Below, piece by piece: positions 23,101-32,110 of a stretch of DNA of 64,000 nucleotides (within the stretch, counting starts at the first letter, position 1; the number at the start of each line of letters is the position of its first letter). Source of the stretch: Pseudogemmobacter lacusdianii (lineage in GTDB: Bacteria; Pseudomonadota; Alphaproteobacteria; Rhodobacterales; Rhodobacteraceae). The position numbers and the translations under genes are program-made. Location: positions 123,199 through 187,198 of the forward strand of contig NZ_JAVDBT010000008.1 of assembly GCF_030848395.1 (NCBI RefSeq). The letters are read 5' to 3'. The notes under the pieces were generated by a model. That model made no database searches. It saw only the letters and a program-made list of their open reading frames with translations, and was not told the origin of the DNA.

Positions 23101-24159
23101 GTGAACCTTTTCAAGAAGCCGGGATCACCCTTCTGGTGGGGGTCTTATACCGTCGATGGGAAGCAACACCGCTTCTCGACCAAGAGACCCTTCAGCGACA
23201 AGACGGGGGCCATGAAGGTCCTCGCCCAAGAATACAACCGACACCAAAACGAAGCACAATTCGGGCAGAAGCCTCAAATCAGCCTCCAAGCCGCAATGGA
23301 TCGGGTGGTCGCCTCAGTCGATGGGAAGACCCAAGAGAGCTACAAGACAAGCCGGGATCGCTGGCTTGGGCAGGGTGCTTTCAACGTCAAGGGTCATTGG
23401 AGCTTGGACCCTGCCATGCCCTTATCGAAGCTGAACCAACACCACCTAGAGGATCATCTGGTGGCGCGGTCGCAGGAGGGTCTGAAGGCCAATTCCATCA
23501 TCGTTGAGGTCCGCTTCATCCAGAGGGTCTGCAACATGCTGGCCCCACGGTTCGAGGTCAATCGGGACCTAATCTTCAACAAGCCCAAGCCCTTCGCAAA
23601 GACCCGATACTTGAGCGATGAAGAGGTCCAAGCTGTGATGAATAGCCTACGCGACAAGGCGCCTTCCCCGGCCTACGTAAAGGCGCTGGACCTGATGATC
23701 TTCCTCCTGAACACCGGGGTCCGACTTCATGAGGCTACGGCGCTTGAGTGGTCCGCTATCAGCTTCCCAAGGAAGACGATTGAGGTCTACAGGGACAAGA
23801 CGGACATCCTGTCTCTGATCCCTATGTCGCGGGCAACTGAGGAAGTGCTTCAGCGCCTCCACAATCAGCCCCGGCCCTTTGAAAACATGTCGAGAGCTAT
23901 CCGCATCCTTCGGACGGCTATCGACACCCACTGCAACACCAACGCAACTATCGTGCGGCAGAGGGGAAAGGCCACGATCCACACCCTTAGGGACACCTAT
24001 GCCACTCGTTTGGATATGGCAGGAGTGAGCCTAGGGAAGATCGCAAAGCTGCTTGGTCATACTTCGATCAAGATGGCTTCCAAGTATGCTCAAACGGAGT
24101 CCAGAGACGCCGTGGCGGCAGCATTGGCCGTGCTGGATGCACAACCCAAAGTGGCCTAG
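23101..24159 (+). CDS. int: Prophage tyrosine integrase
   Basis: A 352-residue site-specific recombinase, GTG start with AAGGAG upstream. The catalytic residues appear in order: R208 in TGVRLHEA, K233 in the strand after it, H294 and R297 in HTLRDTYAT, H320 in LLGHTSIK, and nucleophile Y329 in SKYAQ. The N-terminal part is a shortened AP2-like arm-binding region followed by a SAM-like core-binding domain. It stands beside the tRNA-Thr 3' end, its likely target. All catalytic residues are intact. Confidence 0.93.
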   Translation: MNLFKKPGSPFWWGSYTVDGKQHRFSTKRPFSDKTGAMKVLAQEYNRHQNEAQFGQKPQISLQAAMDRVVASVDGKTQESYKTSRDRWLGQGAFNVKGHWSLDPAMPLSKLNQHHLEDHLVARSQEGLKANSIIVEVRFIQRVCNMLAPRFEVNRDLIFNKPKPFAKTRYLSDEEVQAVMNSLRDKAPSPAYVKALDLMIFLLNTGVRLHEATALEWSAISFPRKTIEVYRDKTDILSLIPMSRATEEVLQRLHNQPRPFENMSRAIRILRTAIDTHCNTNATIVRQRGKATIHTLRDTYATRLDMAGVSLGKIAKLLGHTSIKMASKYAQTESRDAVAAALAVLDAQPKVA

Positions 24160-24167
24160 CACAATAT

Positions 24168-24197
24168 TATCACCGTATGTAAAGTCCATACAGGAGG
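24168..24197 (+). promoter_or_regulatory. Diverged copy of the promoter-like repeat, near attachment site
   Basis: TATCACCGTA at the left and ACAGGAGG at the right match the other copies, but the middle holds a GTATG/CATAC hairpin instead. It may be an integrase arm site or a decayed promoter. Confidence 0.35.
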
Positions 24198-24241
24198 CAG
24201 TGTCTAAAAGAGTGCTAAAGCGTTGAATTTTCAGGGATATT

Positions 24242-24317
24242 TGGTGCCCCCAGACGGTCTCGAACCGCCGACCCCCTGATTACAAATCAGGTGCTCTACC
24301 AGCTGAGCTATAGAGGC
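24242..24317 (-). tRNA. tRNA-Thr(UGU)
   Basis: A complete cloverleaf read leftward: 7-bp acceptor stem with two G-T pairs, AGCTCAGCTGGTAGAGC D-arm, anticodon loop TTTGTAA (anticodon TGT), T-arm GGTTCGAGACC, discriminator A and encoded CCA. Its 3' end faces the prophage, as expected for a tRNA used as integration target. Confidence 0.95.
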
Positions 24318-24388
24318 ATGCGGGCTAAATAGCGGGCTTAGGGGGGCTTGTGCAAGAGGGGCGTTGCGACTTCGGCACGAAGTTTGGC

Positions 24389-26062
24389 TCAGCGCCCTTC
24401 GCCTTTGGCCACCACCGCCACGGCAACCAGCCCAACGGCCATCACCAAAAGCGCCGCCGGTGCCGCTTCAGACAGCCGCTCAAGCGAGGCCAACTCAAAA
24501 ACCCGCGTTGCTAAGGTATTGTAGTTAAAGGGCCTTAGCAGCAAGGTCGCCGGCAATTCCTTAACGCAATCCACGAAAACCACCAAAAGCGCCACCAGAA
24601 CAGACCGGCGCATCAGTGGCATATAGACCGCGCGCAAAGCCCCTCCGGCGCTGCGCCCCAAGGTCCGCGCTGCCAACGGCAATGAGGGCGAAACGCGACC
24701 AAAAGCCCCATCGACCGCGCCTTGGGCAATGCCGAAGAACCGCACCATATAGGCCAGCCCCAAGGCGAATCCGGTGCCGGTGATCATCAGCCCCGGATCA
24801 AAGCCCGTCAGCGCCAGCACGGCATCCGCCAGCCGGTGATCCAAAGCCGCCAGCGGGAACAAAAGCCCAACCGCCAGCACCGCGCCGGGCGTGGCATAGC
24901 CCAGCATGGTCACCGGCAGCACCCATTTCGCCAAGCCTCGCCCAGCCAAACGCACGCCGTAGACCAGGAAAATCGCCGCCGCGACGGTGGCAAAAGCCGC
25001 CCCACCCGCCACCGCCAAGGTATTGCCAAGCGCCTTCAAAAGCCCCGGCGCCAGCCACTGAGCCGGAGCCGCCGCCGCATGCCAAAGCATCACCGCAACC
25101 GGCAAGACAAAGCCCGCCATCACGGGCGCAAGGCAAGCCGCCAGCGCCAAAGCCGCCCGGCCGCCGCGCAAGGCATGCCGCTCGACCGGGCGATGCGCCC
25201 GTGCTCCGGCATGGAACCGCGCCCCGCGCCGCGATACCCTCTCCAGCGCCACCAAGACCAAGATCAGCGCCAAAACCACGCCGGAAAGCTGCGCCGCACC
25301 ACCAGCATTGCCGCCATCCAGCCAAGTGGTGAAGATCCCCGTGGTCAGCGTTTGCACGCCAAAATGATGCACCGTGCCGTAGTCGGCCACCGTCTCCATC
25401 AGGGCCAAGGCGACCCCAGCGGCAATCGCGGGGCGCGCCAACGGCAGACCGACCCTGCGAAACACGCCCCAAGGCCCCTGCCCCAAAGCCCGCGCCACCT
25501 CATAGGTCGCCCCCGATTGCTCGGCAAAAGCCGCGCGCGCTAGGATATAGACATAGGGATAAAGCGCCGCCGAGAGCACCAAAGTCGCCCCCCAAAGCGA
25601 GCGCGTCTGCGGAAACCAATAGTCCCGCGCCGAGGCCCAGCCAAACCAAGACCGCAAGGACGATTGCAAAGGCCCTGCATAATCAAGCACATCGACCAAA
25701 GCATAAGCGCCGACATAGGCCGGGATCGCCAAGGGAAAGGCCAAGGCCATCGACACTGCCCGTCGCCCAGGAAACTCATAGACCGAGACGATCCACGCCG
25801 CCCCCGCTCCAATGCTCGCCGTCAGCACAGCGACACCCAGCATCAAAAGCACCGTCGTGCGCAGGTAACGCGGCAAGACGGTCTGCATCAGATGCGGCCA
25901 AATGTTTTCGGTCGGATGCAAGGCGATCCAAAGCACCGAGATCACCGGCGCCAAAACCAAAGCCGCAATCAACAGTGCGCCCAAGCTCCAGCCATCCAAA
26001 GGCAACCGCCACAAGGGGCGAGCTGCGACAGGCTGGGGCAGAGGTGAGGGATCGCTTGGCAT
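24389..26062 (-). CDS. fbpB: Fe(III) ABC transporter permease, two-domain
   Basis: A 557-residue inner-membrane protein with about twelve hydrophobic segments in two homologous halves. Each has the binding-protein-dependent permease signature (EVARALGQGPWGVFRRVGLP near residue 190; AARTLGRSAGGALRAVYMP near residue 475). This two-in-one layout is typical of the FbpB/SfuB ferric iron family. No binding protein or ATPase lies beside it in this window, so the partners are encoded elsewhere. A thiamine permease (ThiP) is the main alternative. Confidence 0.82.
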   Translation of the reverse strand: MPSDPSPLPQPVAARPLWRLPLDGWSLGALLIAALVLAPVISVLWIALHPTENIWPHLMQTVLPRYLRTTVLLMLGVAVLTASIGAGAAWIVSVYEFPGRRAVSMALAFPLAIPAYVGAYALVDVLDYAGPLQSSLRSWFGWASARDYWFPQTRSLWGATLVLSAALYPYVYILARAAFAEQSGATYEVARALGQGPWGVFRRVGLPLARPAIAAGVALALMETVADYGTVHHFGVQTLTTGIFTTWLDGGNAGGAAQLSGVVLALILVLVALERVSRRGARFHAGARAHRPVERHALRGGRAALALAACLAPVMAGFVLPVAVMLWHAAAAPAQWLAPGLLKALGNTLAVAGGAAFATVAAAIFLVYGVRLAGRGLAKWVLPVTMLGYATPGAVLAVGLLFPLAALDHRLADAVLALTGFDPGLMITGTGFALGLAYMVRFFGIAQGAVDGAFGRVSPSLPLAARTLGRSAGGALRAVYMPLMRRSVLVALLVVFVDCVKELPATLLLRPFNYNTLATRVFELASLERLSEAAPAALLVMAVGLVAVAVVAKGEGR

Positions 26063-26120
26063 CTTGCCCCATGCCTAGGCCGGAACGCCCGCCGCCGCAA
26101 CCTCTCCTCCCGCCGCGCTC

Positions 26121-26168
26121 ATTTTCTGTCGCTAAATATCCCGGGGGCCCGGGGGCTGGCCCCCGGCC
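26121..26168. repeat. Dispersed chromosomal repeat, copy 1
   Basis: ATTTTCTGTCGCTAAATATC followed by a C/G-only hairpin. It shares its core with three other sites. Confidence 0.7.
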
Positions 26169-26275
26169 GCCGCCAGCAAAGCCAAAGCCACGCGCCCGGA
26201 AAGGAAACCTATTTAACTGCCAAAGCTCTGCCCCTATAATCGCCCCCTAAAGAACGACCGGGCAGCACGACATTC

Positions 26276-27148
26276 ATGCGCATCGTCTATCACCTCGGAG
26301 CCCATTGCACGGATGAAGAGCGGCTCGTGCGCTGCCTTTTGAAAAACCGCGCCACTCTGGCCGATCAGGGCATCTTGGTGCCCGCCCCCACGCGCTACCG
26401 CAAATTGCTGCGCGACACCGCCGTGCAGCTCAAAGGCGCCGCCGCCACCGTCGAGACGCAATCGATGGTGCTTGAGCAGATCATGGATGAAGACAGCGCC
26501 GAGCGGCTGATCCTGTCTTGGGACAGCTTTCTGTCCTTCCCGCAATGGGTGCTGCGCGGCACGATCTATGGCTTTGCCGGTGAGCGGATCCGCGCCTTCA
26601 CCCAGATCTTCCCACAGATCGAGGCGGAGTTCCACCTCGCCATCCGCAACCCCGCCACCTTCCTGCCCGCGCTTTTCGACAAGCAAAAGGCCAAGACCCA
26701 TGCCGAGTTCATGGAAGGCTGCGATCCCCTTAGCCTGCGCTGGTCCACCGTGGTGGCACAGATTGTCCAGCAAAACCCCGGGGTGCCGCTGACGATCTGG
26801 GCCGATGAAGACACGCCGCTGATCTGGCCCGAGGTTCTCGCCGCGGTCTCAGGCCATGCCCCCGGCACCAAACTTGACGACACCGATGAGCTGTTGGCCC
26901 TGATCATCTCTGCCGACGGCCTGTCACGGATGCGCAATTACATTGCCAAGCATCCGCCGGAAACCCCGGCCCAACAGCGCCGCATCACCTTGGCTTTCTT
27001 GGATAAATTCGCCCGGCCCGATCGGGTCGAAATGGCCTTTTCGATGCCCGATTGGACGGCCGATATGGTCGCTGCGATGACTGAGACCTATCTCGACGAT
27101 ATCGCTCAGATCCGTGCGATGCCGGGCGTGACCTTCCTAAGCGCTTGA
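26276..27148 (+). CDS. Conserved hypothetical protein, sulfotransferase-like start
   Basis: A 290-residue soluble protein. The N-terminus (MRIVYHLGAHCTDEERLVR) resembles the HxGxHKTGTT-type phosphate-binding start of sulfotransferase/capsule proteins, but the canonical loop residues are missing. No other motif is seen. It appears to be a single-gene unit between two repeats. Function is not assigned. Confidence 0.7.
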   Translation: MRIVYHLGAHCTDEERLVRCLLKNRATLADQGILVPAPTRYRKLLRDTAVQLKGAAATVETQSMVLEQIMDEDSAERLILSWDSFLSFPQWVLRGTIYGFAGERIRAFTQIFPQIEAEFHLAIRNPATFLPALFDKQKAKTHAEFMEGCDPLSLRWSTVVAQIVQQNPGVPLTIWADEDTPLIWPEVLAAVSGHAPGTKLDDTDELLALIISADGLSRMRNYIAKHPPETPAQQRRITLAFLDKFARPDRVEMAFSMPDWTADMVAAMTETYLDDIAQIRAMPGVTFLSA

Positions 27149-27163
27149 GGCCGTGACAGAAGG

Positions 27164-27216
27164 CTGGGGGCATTCTGCCCCCAGACCCCCTGAGGATATT
27201 TAGAGACAGAAAATGA
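27164..27216. repeat. Dispersed chromosomal repeat, copy 2
   Basis: CTGGGGG/CCCCCAG hairpin, then CCCCCTGAGGATATTTAGAG and ACAGAAAATGAG. This is the reverse complement of copies 1 and 4 in its core. Confidence 0.75.
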
Positions 27217-27331
27217 GCAGGGTTCTGCTGCTATTGTCTGCCTATGCGGGCCTGTCTGGGCTGCTTTGCGGCAAAGAAAAAGAGCCGACCCGGAGGCGGC
27301 TCTTTCAAAAGACCCTCAAGGGGCTCGCGCC

Positions 27332-27586
27332 TCAGCTCATGCCAAGAGCGGCCTTATAGAGCTCGAGAACAGCCTCTTCTTCGGCAATCTCATCGGGCTT
27401 GCGCTTGCGCAGCGCCACAACTTTGCGCAGAACTTTGGTGTCATAGCCGCGGCCTTTGGCCTCGGCCATCAGCTCTTTTTGCTGTTCGGCCACATCCTTT
27501 TTCTCGGATTCAAGCTGTTCAAACCGCTCGATGAACTGGCGCAGCTCATCCGCGGTGACATTATAGGGATCATTCGCGTCGGCCAT
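27332..27586 (-). CDS. gapR: GapR/UPF0335 family nucleoid protein
   Basis: An 84-residue DUF2312 protein: TADELRQFIERFEQLESEKK, EAKGRGYDTKVLRKVVALRK, EEEAVLELYKAALG. In Caulobacter, GapR binds overtwisted AT-rich DNA ahead of replication and transcription, and it is nearly universal in alphaproteobacteria. The length and the basic central helix match. Single gene with normal start. Confidence 0.9.
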   Translation of the reverse strand: MADANDPYNVTADELRQFIERFEQLESEKKDVAEQQKELMAEAKGRGYDTKVLRKVVALRKRKPDEIAEEEAVLELYKAALGMS

Positions 27587-27806
27587 AGCGTCCTTCCGGG
27601 AAATCTGGGATCTGCAAGCTTGCGTGATAGCCTGCCGAGGATGGGCTGTTCAACCCCCGCAGTGGGGCCCCCACAGGATGAGACGCGCCGAAATGGCGAT
27701 CCTCCGCTGCTTTGCCGCAAGGCCAAGCGCCGGTCTTGGGTCTTGCGCCGCCACGCAGCTCGGGCTAGCGACGGCAGAGAGTTTCGGCACAGCGAAAGGA
27801 ATACCG

Positions 27807-28022
27807 ATGCAGGCTTTGGTCTGGGCAGGCGCAATCGTCTCGCTTTGTGGCGTCTTTGGGCTGTTTTACTGCGTGATGCGCGCCCTGCGGCTGCGCCGGG
27901 CAGAGCTGAGCGATGAGGCGATGCACGCCGGATTGCAACGGGTTGTCTTGATCAACATGGCCGCGCTTGGCGTCTCGGCCTTGGGGTTGATGATGGTCGT
28001 GATGGGGATTTTCCTGAGCTAA
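27807..28022 (+). CDS. Small two-span membrane protein
   Basis: A 71-residue protein with two hydrophobic segments (about residues 4-25 and 47-68) and a charged loop (RALRLRRAELSDEA). AAAGGAAT precedes the ATG. It ends 18 bases before the convergent FadB-like gene. Function unknown. Confidence 0.7.
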   Translation: MQALVWAGAIVSLCGVFGLFYCVMRALRLRRAELSDEAMHAGLQRVVLINMAALGVSALGLMMVVMGIFLS

Positions 28023-28039
28023 CGCTTTGTGAAGTCAGC

Positions 28040-29866
28040 TCAATCTTGATCGAGATCGGCCAGCTTAATCCCTTCGGCGATCAACCGATCCAGCAGAGCA
28101 TTCGGGGCCCAAAGTGCCGCGGCTTCTGAACCGGGCGGTGCCGCTTCCACCCATTTCCGCAGATCGCGGCGCAGCACCATCAGACCGCGCTGCCCTGCCT
28201 CATGCATCGGCCCGCCGCGCCAGCGCGGAAAGCCAAAACCCAAAACCATCACCAAATCGATGTCCGAGGGGCGCAGCGCCACGCCTTCCTCGAGAAGGCG
28301 CATCCCCTCTTGCGCCATCGCGCCGAGCCAGCGGCGCAGGATCTCTTCTTGCGGCATCGCCCGCATCTGCGGCGGCGCGAGATCGGCCAAATCCGGCACA
28401 GCATGACCAAACCGGTCCAGAGCCGCTGCGATCGCGCGGGGCGGCACGCCCATCACTTGCAGTTCTTGCAATGCGCGCCGCCCGGCCTGCGCCACCCGCC
28501 GCCCGGCCATAGGCAGAGCACCTTCGATGACCGCGACCAGCCCAAGCCGCCGCAAAAGCTGCACCGCCAAGGCCAAATCGGCCGCCTTAAGCTGCGGTGG
28601 CACCGCCAACTCCGCCACCCGCATCGAGGGCGCAAGGCTCAGCCCCAGCGCGCCCTCGCCGCCGCCGCTGACGAGATGCGGCACTTGTGGCAGCCAACGG
28701 CTGAGCCGCTCGAAATCCTCACCCGCCGCGGCATGGATCACCATCTCGACACCGTCCAAGATATCGGCCGCATTGGCAAGCCGCAGCCGCGCCGTCTGGG
28801 CCTCATACTGCGCCTGCGACAAGCGCCCCGCGCGCTGCTCGCCTGCCTGCCAATCGGCCAGCCATTGCGCATTGGCCGCGCGCGCTGCGGCATCGGGCAA
28901 AAGCCAATGCACCTCAAGCCCCAGCGTCAAAGCCATTGCGGCAAGCGGTGCCATCTGCGGCCCGGCACCTGAAAGTCCTAAGCAAGTCAATACCTTGGGG
29001 CGGATCTCCGCCACCGCTGGCGGCAAGGCTGCAGCCCGACGTTCCGCCAAAGCGAGGGCCACCAAAGCCTGTGCCTCTGCACCAGTTTCCAGATCCTGTC
29101 GCGTCACCGCCTCAAGCGCGAGGCCGCTTTCAAAGGGCAGCACCAAGGCCGCCTCCAGACAATCGATCAGCCGCTCTGGCGCGAGCATTGGGCTGCGCTG
29201 CACCTCGGCGCGGGCCGCCGAAAGGGCGGCTTGATTGGCGGCGAAATCCAAAAGCCCCTCATTGCGCGCCCGCACCGGGCGCGGAGCTCCCAGCGTCAGG
29301 GCAAAGCGCGCGGCGCTTTCCAAAAGCGCCGCATCGTCGCCCTCGAGCAAGGCATCAATCAGCTTGGCCTCCAGCCCCTCTTCGGCCGCCAAAGCCCGGG
29401 CCGAGAGCAAAAGCGCCAAGGTCTGAGCCATGCCGATCAGACGCGGCAGGCGTTGCGTGGCGCCCCCTTGCGGCACAAGTCCAAGGCCGATTTCGGGGAA
29501 ACTAAACCGCAGATCGGCCCGCGCCACCCGGCCATGCGCCGCCAGGGCCAGATCCGCCGCCGGGCCGCTGACAATGCCTTTCAATGCCACAACCACCGGC
29601 AGCGGGAGATCCTCAATCACTTGGCAAAGCTTGGCCAGAGCAAGCCCAGCCTCGCGCGGCTCCAACCCGGTTGAGATCGAAAAGTGCCGACCTTCGGCCC
29701 CGAGAACCACCGCGCGCGCGCCCCGCGCCTCGGCGCTTGCGAAGGCTGCAAGCAAAGCCGTCTGCAAAGCGCCGGTCAGCGCATTGCTCGGCGGCTGCGC
29801 GATGGTGATTTGCAGCACCCCATCTTCGCGCAAAAAACTGCGGACCGCTGCCCCGCCTGTCACCAT
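28040..29866 (-). CDS. FadB/FadJ-like bifunctional protein, diverged
   Basis: About 608 residues from the preferred ATG at 29866; a longer start at 29956 lacks a ribosome-binding site. The N-terminal third is a crotonase domain (VVALKGIVSGPAADLALAAH, FSFPEIGLGLVPQGG). The rest follows the 3-hydroxyacyl-CoA dehydrogenase layout, with C-terminal VMVLGFGFPRWRGGPM. The dinucleotide loop is GLSGAGPQMAP, lacking the usual third glycine, and the protein is shorter than FadB/FadJ (about 700). It may be a degraded or specialised beta-oxidation enzyme. Confidence 0.8.
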   Translation of the reverse strand: MVTGGAAVRSFLREDGVLQITIAQPPSNALTGALQTALLAAFASAEARGARAVVLGAEGRHFSISTGLEPREAGLALAKLCQVIEDLPLPVVVALKGIVSGPAADLALAAHGRVARADLRFSFPEIGLGLVPQGGATQRLPRLIGMAQTLALLLSARALAAEEGLEAKLIDALLEGDDAALLESAARFALTLGAPRPVRARNEGLLDFAANQAALSAARAEVQRSPMLAPERLIDCLEAALVLPFESGLALEAVTRQDLETGAEAQALVALALAERRAAALPPAVAEIRPKVLTCLGLSGAGPQMAPLAAMALTLGLEVHWLLPDAAARAANAQWLADWQAGEQRAGRLSQAQYEAQTARLRLANAADILDGVEMVIHAAAGEDFERLSRWLPQVPHLVSGGGEGALGLSLAPSMRVAELAVPPQLKAADLALAVQLLRRLGLVAVIEGALPMAGRRVAQAGRRALQELQVMGVPPRAIAAALDRFGHAVPDLADLAPPQMRAMPQEEILRRWLGAMAQEGMRLLEEGVALRPSDIDLVMVLGFGFPRWRGGPMHEAGQRGLMVLRRDLRKWVEAAPPGSEAAALWAPNALLDRLIAEGIKLADLDQD

Positions 29867-29986
29867 AACTTGCCCCCGTGGCGGCGCCGACTGCCCGACC
29901 TGCCGCGTCCCATCGCTTTGGCAGTTAAGGACAAAGCACCCCAGATTGGCAAGCATTTGCCGTGAAAGCGTCGCTTCCGGCGATGC

Positions 29987-30112
29987 CTATGCCGGCTGCG
30001 CGGGCGCAGTCAGCCCCGGCAACGCCCGGCGCAACGCCTCCATTTCCGCCAAAAGCTGCGCAAGTCTGGCCGAGCGCGCCTGATCTGCCGCAGCCCTAGA
30101 AACATTGGTCAT
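29987..30112 (-). CDS. Possible 41-residue helical protein
   Basis: The frame MTNVSRAAADQARSARLAQL continues with a Leu/Ala/Arg helix and ends TAPAQPA. AAGG lies about ten bases upstream. It precedes the FadB-like gene by about 120 bases. Function unknown. Confidence 0.4.
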   Translation of the reverse strand: MTNVSRAAADQARSARLAQLLAEMEALRRALPGLTAPAQPA

Positions 30113-30288
30113 CACAAACACCTTCTTTAGCAAGTGGCCTGAGCCGTAACATGCCCTTGCCAAAAGCCGCCTTGCGCCAGATCAAACCGGATGCGGGGCT
30201 TTCGTCTGCCGTAGCCGCGCGTTATCTTTAAGATCGAAAACCGGCAACGCCGCCCCAACAACCGCCTCAGACGCAAGGACCGCACTGC

Positions 30289-30714
30289 ATGGACATCCGC
30301 CAGCTTACCGAGGACTACGCCGTCTCGCCGCAAATCCAGCCCGAGGATCTGGCCGAGTTGAAGGCTGCAGGCTTCACCACCGTGATCGACAATCGCCCCG
30401 ATGCCGAAATCCCCGACGCGTTGCAAACCGCCGCGATGCGCGCTGCAGCCGAGGCACTGGGGCTTCGCTTTGTCGCCAATCCGGTCATCGGTGGCGCGCT
30501 GACGATGGCCAATGTCGAGGCGCAAGAGGCCGCCATTGCCGCCTCAGCAGGTCCGGTCTTCGCCTATTGCGCCAGCGGCAACCGCAGCTCGGTGGTCTGG
30601 GCGCTGGCGAATGCCGGCAAACGCCCGACCGATGAGCTGATCGGCCTTCCGGCGCGTTTCGGTTACAACCTCGAGCATCTGCGCGCCACTTTGGATGCAG
30701 CCAGCAACAGCTAA
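30289..30714 (+). CDS. BLH-type phosphatase-like protein (DUF442/TIGR01244)
   Basis: A 141-residue protein with a Cys-based active-site loop AYCASGNRSS (C94, R99), preceded by TVIDNRPDAE. These features mark the beta-lactamase-hydrolase-like/DUF442 family, sometimes called TIGR01244 sulfur transferase. In other bacteria it is often fused to a persulfide dioxygenase. Here it stands alone. Confidence 0.85.
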   Translation: MDIRQLTEDYAVSPQIQPEDLAELKAAGFTTVIDNRPDAEIPDALQTAAMRAAAEALGLRFVANPVIGGALTMANVEAQEAAIAASAGPVFAYCASGNRSSVVWALANAGKRPTDELIGLPARFGYNLEHLRATLDAASNS

Positions 30715-30883
30715 AGCGACCCAACAAAGACGCTTACCTCGCGAAGGCAAGCGGCAAGGCTGGCAACACACTAAATGCCCATCAGGGGGCCTGTTCGGCC
30801 CCTTGTCTGCCCCACCAACGCGCCCCTAAGCCATCCGCCTTTGGCCTTGCGCGGCGCGCCGCAGTCGCTATGGCCCCCTTTCG

Positions 30884-32035
30884 CTAGCCTGTCGCCCGCA
30901 AGCCGCCATCGGCCTCTGGGTCCAAGGCAAAACCCGGGAAATCAGCACCCGCATCCATAACTGCCGGATCCGTGACCAGCCCAAGGCCTGCGCCGTCCAG
31001 ATCCGCCATTCCTGCAAAAGCTGCCATCTGACCCATTCCCAAGCCCTCGGTCAGCTCTGATCCAACGCCCAATGCCATGCCATCAACGCCAGCTTCAGGC
31101 AGCCCCACCGCAGAGGTCTGCGCCGTTGCCACAGGCGTTCGACCAGCCGCCCCCTCCGCCTCCTCCAGTCGCAACGCCCGCATGCCACGGTTCTGCCCCA
31201 ACCGCGCCCGCGCCAATCGCCGCCCGTCGATCGTCTCAAGCTGGATCCGGTCCAGTGCGGCGTCAGGCAAGGACAAAACCTCATCCACTTGCAGCGCCAT
31301 CACCTGCTGCAAGGGTAGCGTCATGCGGCCAATCACGCCTTGCAATTGGCAGGCCACGCTTTGCACCGCATCGGCCAAATCGAGTGGCAGATCCGCCGCA
31401 GCGGCCCCCGAAGGCAGCGGTCCCGCCCGGCCCAGAGGATGTGAAAATCGCCCCTCAGCCGGCAGCGCCAAGATCAGCTCCCCTTGCCGCGCGCCATCGG
31501 CAAAACTGATCTGCGCGACCATCACCCGATAGGGGTGATCTTCGAGCAAAAGCCCCAAGGGCCGCGCATCTTCAAGGAAAGAGGCATAACGAAAACCGCC
31601 GGTCCATATCAGGTCAGGCTGCCCTTCCATAAGCACTTCAAGCTCTTGCAAGGCGCGATCCAAGGTGCCCGCCACCATCGCCGCATCCGTCCGCGTCGGG
31701 CGGCGCGGCAAAGCCGGCTGGGTCGAGACCCTTCCGGTGGTTTGCATCTCAATCAGCGCCGCCATCAGCTGGGATGAGAGCATCATCACCCCCAGCCCCG
31801 CCTTCGGCCCATCCAGCATCGCCAAAAGCGCGCGCTCTGGCGGCAGTTCCAGCAGCTCTGCCAGCGACTGCCGCAACAGCCGCAGCCCCGTCACTTCAAC
31901 CAAAAGCCCCGTGCAATCGCGCGCCGCGCGGGCAAAGGCCAGACGCCAATTCGGATCCACCCCCGGCCCGGCCCGCCTCGTCGGCCCTTCGGCCAATTTG
32001 GCCTGCGCTACCTTGCGCTGGAGGATGCCATTCAT
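30884..32035 (-). CDS. FliM/FliN C-terminal (SpoA) domain protein, orphan
   Basis: About 383 residues. The region around 255-310 (VMALQVDEVLSLPDAALDRI, LARARLGQNRGMRALRL) matches the surface-presentation/SpoA fold found at the end of FliM and FliN. The middle is similar to the FliM central domain, and the C-terminus is an extra Gly/Met-rich tail. No other flagellar gene is nearby. The ATG at 32035 is favoured over the preceding GTG. Confidence 0.75.
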   Translation of the reverse strand: MNGILQRKVAQAKLAEGPTRRAGPGVDPNWRLAFARAARDCTGLLVEVTGLRLLRQSLAELLELPPERALLAMLDGPKAGLGVMMLSSQLMAALIEMQTTGRVSTQPALPRRPTRTDAAMVAGTLDRALQELEVLMEGQPDLIWTGGFRYASFLEDARPLGLLLEDHPYRVMVAQISFADGARQGELILALPAEGRFSHPLGRAGPLPSGAAAADLPLDLADAVQSVACQLQGVIGRMTLPLQQVMALQVDEVLSLPDAALDRIQLETIDGRRLARARLGQNRGMRALRLEEAEGAAGRTPVATAQTSAVGLPEAGVDGMALGVGSELTEGLGMGQMAAFAGMADLDGAGLGLVTDPAVMDAGADFPGFALDPEADGGLRATG

Positions 32036-32110
32036 CACCGGTTACCCCCTAACAAAAGCCCTGATCGTCTGGGCCGCACTCAGAGTTATGCCAACATTCT
32101 TGCCAAAGGG

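Larger units (their letters stand above)
1..24242. mobile_element. Temperate podovirus-like prophage, right-hand part
   Basis: A block of phage genes ends at a tyrosine integrase and then at the 3' end of a tRNA-Thr gene, the usual attachment geometry. Virion genes lie on the minus strand (18435 down to 1) and short early or accessory genes on the plus strand (18825 to 24159). The region has lower GC and different intergenic signals from the chromosome to its right. The left attachment site, lysis genes and replication genes are not in the window. The capsid, portal and adaptor resemble phage SU10 types, the small internal protein resembles T7 gp13, and the giant protein carries a T7/N4-type RNA polymerase domain, so the phage is a mosaic. 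Confidence 0.92.
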
